This document shows positions 6,174 through 11,125 of a DNA stretch of 11,125 nt, piece by piece (the first letter of the stretch is position 1; each line of letters starts with the position of its first letter). Made by a program: the position numbers and the translations under genes. Under the pieces are notes generated by a model that did no database searches, was not told the origin of the DNA, and saw only the letters and a list, made by a program, of their open reading frames with translations. The DNA is from Thermoleophilaceae bacterium (GTDB lineage: Bacteria > Actinomycetota > Thermoleophilia > Solirubrobacterales > Thermoleophilaceae): positions 1 to 11,125 of the forward strand of contig JACCZR010000244.1 in NCBI GenBank assembly GCA_013695855.1, in the 5' to 3' direction.

Positions 6174-7435
6174 TAGTCCGCGCCGCCCTCTTCGTCCCTG
6201 GACTCCTCGGCGGGCTCGCCCTCTCCCTGGTCGTCGCCGCGCGGCGTGTGGCGCGAGCGGCGCTCGGAGGTCACGTCCTCCCCGGCGTATGCCGCCCCCG
6301 CTTCGGCCAGCTCCTGGGCCACGTCGCCGGCTTCGCGCTCGGCCTCGCCGCGGTGGGTCTCGGGGGAGCGTTGGTCCACCAGCCACCACGCGTGCGGGGA
6401 GCTGCCCTCCATCACGTAGACGTCGTCGTAGAGCGCGGCCAGGTCGGGGAAGGGGGAGTTCTCGGCGAACTCGACGGCCTCCTCGATCCTCTCCTGCGCC
6501 TCGGAGTCGAGCTTCTCGACATCGTCGTCGGAGAGCATCCCGTCCTCGGTGACCCGCTGGCGGAAGTTGTTGATGGGGTCGCGCCGGCGCCACTCCTCGA
6601 CCTCCTCCTTGGAGCGGTACTCCTCGGGGTCGGCCATCGAGTGCCCGCGGTAGCGGTAGGTCACGGCCTCCACCAGCTGGGGCTTTCTCTCCTCGCGCGC
6701 GCAGCGCAGGGCGTCGCTCACCACCGCGTGGGTGTCCAGCACGTCCATCCCGTCGCACCGCGAGCCGGGCACGCCGAAGCCCTCCGACTTCTGCGAGAGG
6801 TCGGTCACCGCCGAGTGGCGCTCGAGCGACGTGCCCATCCCGAACTGGTTGTTGATCACCAGGAAGACCACCGGCAGGCTCCACAGCGCCGCCAGGTTCA
6901 TGGTCTCGGAGAAGGTGCCCTGGTTGGTGGCGCCGTCGCCCATCATCGAGAGCACCGCGTCCTCGGTCTCGCCGTAGTCGGCCGCCAGCGCCACGCCGGC
7001 CGAGAGCGGCAGCGAGCCGCCCACGATGCCGTAGCCGCCGAGAAAGCGCCGCTCGAAGTCGAACAGGTGCATGGAGCCACCGCGCCCGCCCGAGCAGCCG
7101 TCAACCTTGCCGAACAGCTCGGCCATCACGCGCTCGGGCTCGGTGCCGCGGGCCAGCGCCTGGCCGTGCTCGCGGTAGGTGGACATCAGGTAGTCGCCGT
7201 CGGCCAGCGCCTGCGTGGCGCCCACGATGGTCGCCTCCTCGCCGATGCACAGGTGCAGGAAGCCGCCGATCCTCGCCTTGGCGTACATCTCCCCGGCGCG
7301 CTCCTCGAAGCGCCGGATCAGCAGCATCTTCTGCAAGATCAGCCGGCAGGTGTCCTCGCCCGGGAGGTCATGGATCGGCTGCTCGATGCCCGCCTCGTGG
7401 GCCTTTTCCGCGCCGGTGGCCCCCTCTGTAGCCAT
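6173..7435 (-). CDS. pdhA: Pyruvate dehydrogenase E1 component, alpha subunit
   Basis: This 420-residue subunit binds the thiamine diphosphate of the E1 heterotetramer. It shows LIRRFEERAGEMYAKARIGGFLHL (39-62), GEEA (65-68), YREHGQALARG (87-97), the MHLFD segment and GGYGIVGGSLPLSAG (133-147). The thiamine-binding motif runs from GDGATNQGTF (166-175) to INN (194-196), and YRGHSMADPEEYRSKEEV follows at 262-279. This wording fits the pyruvate dehydrogenase type rather than the branched-chain type. The family core ends near residue 352. About 68 further residues form a highly charged, Arg/Glu/Asp-rich, probably disordered tail that most E1 alphas (about 320-370 residues) lack. The start is ATG 7435, 12 nt after the acyltransferase stop and without an obvious Shine-Dalgarno. 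The first 25 residues vary in the family, so the start is slightly uncertain. Confidence 0.93.
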   Translation of the reverse strand: MATEGATGAEKAHEAGIEQPIHDLPGEDTCRLILQKMLLIRRFEERAGEMYAKARIGGFLHLCIGEEATIVGATQALADGDYLMSTYREHGQALARGTEPERVMAELFGKVDGCSGGRGGSMHLFDFERRFLGGYGIVGGSLPLSAGVALAADYGETEDAVLSMMGDGATNQGTFSETMNLAALWSLPVVFLVINNQFGMGTSLERHSAVTDLSQKSEGFGVPGSRCDGMDVLDTHAVVSDALRCAREERKPQLVEAVTYRYRGHSMADPEEYRSKEEVEEWRRRDPINNFRQRVTEDGMLSDDDVEKLDSEAQERIEEAVEFAENSPFPDLAALYDDVYVMEGSSPHAWWLVDQRSPETHRGEAEREAGDVAQELAEAGAAYAGEDVTSERRSRHTPRGDDQGEGEPAEESRDEEGGAD

Positions 7436-7447
7436 CTGCTTCGCAGG

Positions 7448-8575
7448 CTACCCGCTCGCTCCCTCCGGCACGCGGCCATTGCCCGGGCGCCGCCGGCCCC
7501 ATCCGCGCGGCGCCCTCGGCCCGTTGAGCACCTTGCCCACCACCGAGTGACGCACGACCAGCTCGTAGAGGCCGAGCAGGATCGAGAACAGGAGCGCGGC
7601 CACCAGCAGCCAGGCCACGGGAAAGGGCAGCCCCAGCGGCGCGATCAGCAGGATCAGCACCAGCGCCAGCGGCAGGTGCATGAGGTAGATCCAGTACGAG
7701 GAGTCGGCCACGTAGCGCAGAGCCGGGCGGTCGGCCGCCAGCCAGCGCCGGCCGAGGTTGCACAGCGTGAAGGTGCTCGCCCACGCGAGCAGGCAGAGCG
7801 CAGCCAATGCGAGGTAGCCGCGCGCGGTGGGCACCAGCCACACCGGACCGGCGGCGAGGGGCCCGGTGCGCAGGAGCACCGCGGGCACGAGCGCCGCGAG
7901 CGCCAGCGCGGCGTTGGGCCCCAGCCGCCGGCCGACCAGGTCCATGCCGCCCGAGCTGCCCTGCACCAGTGCCCCGAACGCGAAGAAAGCGCCGTAGTAG
8001 GCCACCAGCGTGGGATGGGGGATCGCCCAGACGGCGGCGGGCGCCGGCGGGAGCAGGCCGGCGGCGAGGACCAGCGCCATGGTGATCGCCGCGAGCACCG
8101 GCACCGCCACTGCGGAGCGCAGCAGCGTCACGAGGCGCCGCCGCAGCCACGCCATCCCCGGCAGGTGCGGCAGCGCCAGCACCGCGGCGTAGAAGAGCAG
8201 CACGTAGTAGATGAACCACAGGTGCAGGGCGCCCTCGGGGAAGAGCGCGGCGTTGGCCGACCACCTGTGGATGATCAGCCAGGTGAGCGGGACGATCGTC
8301 ACGAGGCCCACCAGCAGCGGGACCCCGATCCGCAGCAGCCGGTCCCGGACGAACCTCGCCGTGCCCCAGCGGGCGTGCAGCAGGGCGCCGAAGTAGCCGG
8401 CCATCATGAAGAACAGGACCAGCGACCAGCGCGAGAGGCCCATCGGCCACTGGATCACCGACATGGTGGTCGGGCCGAGCGGCTGCACGGCAGGCCAGGA
8501 GCCCGTCACGTGCCAGAGGACCACCACGAGCATGGCGCCCGAGCGCAGCGCGTCCAGGTAATTGAGCCGGTGCAT
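7448..8575 (-). CDS. Membrane acyltransferase, acyltransferase-3 (OafA/MdoC-like) family
   Basis: This 375-residue integral membrane protein has about ten predicted hydrophobic segments (roughly 12-30, 47-66, 84-103, 117-137, 155-174, 188-205, 221-236, 251-271, 297-314 and 318-341). The N-terminus LNYLDALRSGAMLVVVLWHV places His22 at the end of the first helix, where this family has its conserved active-site histidine. FVRDRLLRIGVPLLVG (75-90) and SSYWIYLMHLPL (292-303) are also characteristic, and resemble the glucan-succinylating MdoC/OpgC branch. Members transfer acetyl, succinyl or similar groups onto sugars, glycans or lipids at the membrane; the acceptor here is unknown. The C-terminus (351-375) is basic and probably cytoplasmic. 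It sits between the FKBP gene (41-nt gap) and pdhA (12-nt gap) on the same strand. The acyl-CoA link to the dehydrogenase is suggestive only. Confidence 0.85.
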   Translation of the reverse strand: MHRLNYLDALRSGAMLVVVLWHVTGSWPAVQPLGPTTMSVIQWPMGLSRWSLVLFFMMAGYFGALLHARWGTARFVRDRLLRIGVPLLVGLVTIVPLTWLIIHRWSANAALFPEGALHLWFIYYVLLFYAAVLALPHLPGMAWLRRRLVTLLRSAVAVPVLAAITMALVLAAGLLPPAPAAVWAIPHPTLVAYYGAFFAFGALVQGSSGGMDLVGRRLGPNAALALAALVPAVLLRTGPLAAGPVWLVPTARGYLALAALCLLAWASTFTLCNLGRRWLAADRPALRYVADSSYWIYLMHLPLALVLILLIAPLGLPFPVAWLLVAALLFSILLGLYELVVRHSVVGKVLNGPRAPRGWGRRRPGNGRVPEGASG

Positions 8576-8616
8576 CGCGGCCGACCCTGAGACGACTCAC
8601 TGATGCGACCGGCCCG

Positions 8617-9141
8617 CTACTGCACGTTGAGCAGGTCGATCACGAAGATCAGCGTCTCGTTCGGGCCGATCGCCGGCGGGGAGCCCTGTGGCCCGTACGC
8701 CTGCTCGGGCGGGATGGTCAGCCGCCTGCGGCCGCCCACCTTCATGCCCTCCAGGCCCTTGTCCCAACCGGGGATGACCATGCCGGCGCCGAGCTTGAAG
8801 GGGAACGGCTGCTTGCGCTCCCAGGAGGCGTCGAACTCCTTGCCGCTCTCGAACAGAACGCCGACGTAGTTCACCGTCAACTGGTTGTTCGCGGCTGCCG
8901 CCTTGCCCTTGCCCTCGATGATGTCCTCGGTCTTCAGCTTCTTGGGCGGCGAGCCGGTGCCCTTCTCAACCTTGGGCTTGCGCTGGAGCTCGGACGGGGT
9001 CTGCGGCGGAGGCGGCGAGGCGGGCTGAGCCTCGTTGGGCGACGGCTGGCCGGTCTTGGGCATCTCCTCGCCTCCTCCGCAGCCGCCTACGAGAAAGGCG
9101 AGCGCTAGGAGGGCAGGGGAGAAGGCGCGGAGGCTTCGCAT
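8617..9141 (-). CDS. FKBP-type peptidyl-prolyl cis-trans isomerase, secreted lipoprotein
   Basis: This 174-residue predicted lipoprotein would catalyse cis-trans isomerisation of prolyl bonds in exported proteins, anchored on the outer face of the membrane. The start chosen is ATG 9141, because it is followed directly by a signal peptide (MRSLRAFSPALLALAFLVGG) and a lipobox-type cysteine, Cys21. An upstream in-frame GTG at 9189 would add 16 residues and overlap the methyltransferase end. Residues 22-70 form a Pro/Gly/Lys-rich linker. The FKBP domain (about 72-174) keeps the usual pocket positions: Tyr92, Phe103-Asp104, Phe113 or Phe115, Val122-Ile123, Trp126, Tyr149 and Phe166. It is preceded by the methyltransferase (stop 10 nt upstream) and followed by the acyltransferase on the same strand. 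The client protein is unknown. Confidence 0.92.
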   Translation of the reverse strand: MRSLRAFSPALLALAFLVGGCGGGEEMPKTGQPSPNEAQPASPPPPQTPSELQRKPKVEKGTGSPPKKLKTEDIIEGKGKAAAANNQLTVNYVGVLFESGKEFDASWERKQPFPFKLGAGMVIPGWDKGLEGMKVGGRRRLTIPPEQAYGPQGSPPAIGPNETLIFVIDLLNVQ

Positions 9142-9151
9142 AGTGCGCAGA

Positions 9152-10657
9152 CTAGGTGGCCGGCTCGTCGTCCGGCGGTCCGGGGTCACTGATGCGCAGC
9201 ATCAGCCCCCGCTCGTAGAGCGACCGCGCCGCGGCCAGCACCGCCTCGAGCAGGGTGCCGGGCTCGGCGCCGATCTCGCTCGCCAGGCCGGCCTCGACCT
9301 CGGTCAGGGTGCGCTCGCCGTCCAGGCGCCGCATGAGGGCGAGTGCCAGATCGTCCACGCCCACCTCCATGCCGGCGTCGCCTTGGGGGATGAGCTGGGA
9401 CGCCTCCTCTCCGTAGCCCTCGTCGCTGTAGACGCTCACGCGCTCGATCCGGTGGCCGGCAAGGGGGGCGAACACCTGCCGGGCCAGCACCTCGTCGCCG
9501 CCATCGCGCAGCAGGTCCTGGGCGTCAAGGAGCCTCAGCACGTGATCGCCCGCCGCGGCCACCGGCGCGCGCGGCATCTCGAGCTCGGCGGCCCAGTTCG
9601 TGGCGGCGCTTCGCCTGCGGAGGGTCACCGCTCCGCTGGCCACCCGCTCGATGCCCAGCTCGGCGAAGTGGTCGGTCCAGCGATCCAGCGCCTCGGGGAA
9701 GTCCTTGGGCTCGGTGGCGGCGGCCGCCTTGATCCACGTCTCGGCGTAGTTGAGCGGGTCGACGCTCGCGTGGTGGAGCAGCAGCACGTCGCACCCGCTG
9801 CCCTCGAGCCAACGTTTCGCGGGGGCCGACCACTGCTCGTGCTCGGCGTGAACCCAGTTGCCGAGCATCTGCGCGAGGCCGCCCTCGTTGAGGTGCTCGG
9901 GCATCTGGGTCAGGACGAGCTTGGTCATGTCGTCCCCGCGCATGCCGCCGTCGCGGTAGACGAAGCGCGTGTCCGGCGAGATCACGTAGGGCGGGTTGCA
10001 GACCACGAGGTCGAAGCGCTCGCCCTGCACCGGCTCGTAGAGGCTGCCCGCTCGTACTTCGATATTCGTCAGGCCGCTGAGCGTCGCGCTCAGCTCGGTA
10101 AAGCCGAGGGCCCTCACGTTGACGTCGGTGGCCACCACGTGGTCTACGTGCACGGCGGCCAGCAGCGCCTGCAGGCCGTTGCCGGTGCCGATGTCCAGTG
10201 CGGTGGACACCTCCTCGCGAGGGGTCAGGCTCGCGAGTGTCTTGGCCGCCTGGTTGACGCCGGTCACGATGTCGGAGTGCAGGTGCTCGGCGCTGTCGGA
10301 GTCGTGGGCCAGGAGCAGGCCGGCGTAGGGGGTGACGCGGATGGCGCCCTTGACCGTGCCGCCCTCTTGGTGCAAGAGCCCGGCTTCGGTGAGCTCGTCG
10401 AGGTCGGCGGGCACGAGCGCCCGCCGCGCCGTCTCTGTCTCGACCGGCACGCCGAGCAGGAACAGACGCGCGAGCTGGGCGAGGTGCTCGTCGCCGAGGC
10501 GGCGGTCCTGCACCGGCGCCTTCAGCTTCGACGTGGTGATCTCGCCGCCGAGGGCCACCATGAGCCCGCCGGTGTTGTAGCGGGCGCCGCGCAGCACGCC
10601 GCCGAGCTGCTCGGCGAGCTCCCTGGTCGGCTTCAGCTCTGGCGGAGTGCCGGTCAC
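9152..10657 (-). CDS. SAM-dependent methyltransferase with NPPY motif (DUF7059-type)
   Basis: This 501-residue protein has three parts. An N-terminal helical region (about 1-115) resembles the domain that precedes the catalytic domain in a group of actinobacterial methyltransferases. The class I methyltransferase core (about 125-310) has the SAM-binding motif ALDIGTGNGLQAL (153-165), acidic motif II ATDVN (176-180) and the catalytic NPPY (221-224). NPPY is shared by PrmC/HemK glutamine N5-, RsmC/TrmN6-type and adenine-N6 methyltransferases, so the target is an amide or exocyclic amine of protein or nucleic acid; which one cannot be read here. The C-terminal 190 residues include a winged-helix-like stretch (about 433-487, with LMRRLDGERTLTEVEAGL). 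The start is GTG 10657, overlapping the TGA of the upstream gene (GTGA). It is larger than PrmC (about 280 residues) and lacks an adjacent prfA, so it is not assigned as prmC. Confidence 0.85.
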   Translation of the reverse strand: MTGTPPELKPTRELAEQLGGVLRGARYNTGGLMVALGGEITTSKLKAPVQDRRLGDEHLAQLARLFLLGVPVETETARRALVPADLDELTEAGLLHQEGGTVKGAIRVTPYAGLLLAHDSDSAEHLHSDIVTGVNQAAKTLASLTPREEVSTALDIGTGNGLQALLAAVHVDHVVATDVNVRALGFTELSATLSGLTNIEVRAGSLYEPVQGERFDLVVCNPPYVISPDTRFVYRDGGMRGDDMTKLVLTQMPEHLNEGGLAQMLGNWVHAEHEQWSAPAKRWLEGSGCDVLLLHHASVDPLNYAETWIKAAAATEPKDFPEALDRWTDHFAELGIERVASGAVTLRRRSAATNWAAELEMPRAPVAAAGDHVLRLLDAQDLLRDGGDEVLARQVFAPLAGHRIERVSVYSDEGYGEEASQLIPQGDAGMEVGVDDLALALMRRLDGERTLTEVEAGLASEIGAEPGTLLEAVLAAARSLYERGLMLRISDPGPPDDEPAT

Positions 10658-11125
10658 CTCAGCGCCGCCGCCGCGTCCTCGAGCCGGTCGTCTCCCCAGA
10701 AGAGCTCATCACCGACCGCCACGGTAGGGACTCCGGTCACGCCGCGCTCCAGGGCCTCGTTCGTGGCGTCGGTGAGCTTCTGCTTGATCGAGTCGCGCTT
10801 GAGGGCGGCCTTGATGGCGTTGGGGTGCAGCTCGCAGGCGGCGCCGGCGAGCAGGACGTTGTCGAGCTCGTTCATGGGCCGGCCGGCGAGGAAGAGCTGT
10901 CGGAAGGCAGCGAGGGAGAAGGAGACCGACTTGCCGATCTCCGCGGCGAAGGTGGCGGCCCGCAGGCCAGGCATGGGGATGGTCTGAGCGGGCCAGCCCT
11001 CGGGCCAGCGGATCGTCGGGAGATTGCGCTCGGCAGCCCGGCGCTCGACCTCGGCGATGCCTGCTTCGCGCTCGGGGCCGAGCGACCAGGGGAGTCGCTG
11101 GGTCGCCTTGAGGATGTGGCTGAAG
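10654..11125 (-). CDS. DsbA-fold / 2-hydroxychromene-2-carboxylate isomerase-like protein, C-terminal part (runs off right edge)
   Basis: The frame is open to the right edge, giving the last 156 residues. The visible part has AERNLPTIRWPEGWP, MPGLRAATFAAEIGKS, a helical segment FRQLFLAGRPMNELD, and the C-terminal ALERGVTGVPTVAVGDELFWGDDRLEDA. The Gly-Val-Pro-Thr cis-proline loop and the FWGDDRLE ending are typical of the HCCA isomerase/DsbA-like thioredoxin-fold family, which includes glutathione-dependent isomerases and other oxidoreductases. The N-terminal active site is outside the window, so isomerase and disulfide oxidoreductase roles cannot be separated. The internal Met at the codon 10974-10972 is not the start, because family-like sequence continues upstream of it. 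The TGA overlaps the methyltransferase GTG, implying co-translation with it. Confidence 0.82.
   Translation of the reverse strand, partial: FSHILKATQRLPWSLGPEREAGIAEVERRAAERNLPTIRWPEGWPAQTIPMPGLRAATFAAEIGKSVSFSLAAFRQLFLAGRPMNELDNVLLAGAACELHPNAIKAALKRDSIKQKLTDATNEALERGVTGVPTVAVGDELFWGDDRLEDAAAALR

Noticed and set aside
6173..7435. Branched-chain 2-oxoacid or acetoin dehydrogenase instead of pyruvate dehydrogenase
   Set aside because: The E1 alpha wording (GGYGIVGGSLPLSAG, the FGMGTS loop) fits the pyruvate type better. The alternative is not fully excluded, but there is no supporting neighbour.
6248..8590. A 780-codon open frame on the plus strand across the acyltransferase and pdhA
   Set aside because: It is antisense to two well-supported genes. 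The peptide is His/Gln/Arg/Gly-rich low complexity with no domain resemblance, as expected opposite G/C-ending codons.
8576..8616. Short dyad (GGCCG/CGGCC and TGAG/CTCA) in the FKBP-acyltransferase gap as a terminator
   Set aside because: The stems are only 4-5 bp with a long loop and no T-run; chance is sufficient.
9152..10657. Calling the NPPY methyltransferase prmC
   Set aside because: It is almost twice the usual PrmC length, has extra terminal domains, and no release-factor gene is adjacent.
9035..10987. A 650-codon open frame on the plus strand opposite the methyltransferase
   Set aside because: It mirrors the methyltransferase and neighbouring genes and has no recognisable motif; it is a high-GC antisense artefact.
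1..11125. Mobile element, CRISPR, phage defence or biosynthetic cluster
   Set aside because: No transposase, integrase, direct-repeat array, nuclease or synthase-type gene was seen; composition appears uniform across the window.

Overview
The window is very GC-rich DNA with strong G/C preference at third codon positions, tight gene packing and frequent GTG starts. This points to a high-GC actinobacterium. The gene content would fit the Thermoleophilia/Solirubrobacterales side of the phylum, but that placement is only an impression. No tRNA, rRNA, insertion sequence, phage gene or CRISPR array was seen. Overall this looks like chromosomal core and intermediary metabolism, not a defence or mobile island.

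Layout. (1) Left end, minus strand: a class III PLP aminotransferase (360-1760), then a 69-codon stretch (136-345) that resembles only the C-terminal end of saccharopine dehydrogenase, then the first 46 codons of an alanine dehydrogenase that runs off the left edge. The stop of the fragment and the GTG start of ald share a GTGA overlap. (2) Plus strand, divergent from the aminotransferase: one enolase-superfamily gene (about 1850-3016) of unknown substrate, probably with a TTG start. (3) A convergent intergenic gap (3017-3149) with two inverted repeats, one a perfect 19-nt near-palindrome, which may terminate transcription from both sides. (4) From the right edge leftwards to 3150, eight minus-strand genes lie with overlaps or short gaps: a DsbA-fold/HCCA-isomerase-like protein (partial), an NPPY-motif SAM methyltransferase, an FKBP-type prolyl isomerase lipoprotein, a membrane acyltransferase, pyruvate dehydrogenase E1 alpha, E1 beta and E2, and a LOG/TIGR00730-family nucleotide hydrolase-like protein.

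How the genes work together. E1 alpha, E1 beta and E2 would form the decarboxylating and acetyl-transferring part of a 2-oxoacid (most likely pyruvate) dehydrogenase complex. The E3 dihydrolipoamide dehydrogenase is not in the window and must come from elsewhere. E1 alpha/E1 beta (TAGTG) and E1 beta/E2 (TGATG) overlap at stop/start, and the LOG gene begins 4 nt after E2, so these four are probably one translationally coupled unit. Alanine dehydrogenase and the aminotransferase connect amino-acid nitrogen with pyruvate/2-oxoacid pools, so both ends of the window touch pyruvate metabolism, although they need not be co-regulated.

The points most worth a second look are the saccharopine dehydrogenase C-terminal remnant, the E2 active-site variant (HxxxYG instead of HxxxDG), the long charged tail on E1 alpha, the uncharacterised enolase-superfamily enzyme, and the convergent palindromes. 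I did not find clear evidence of a wholly new system.
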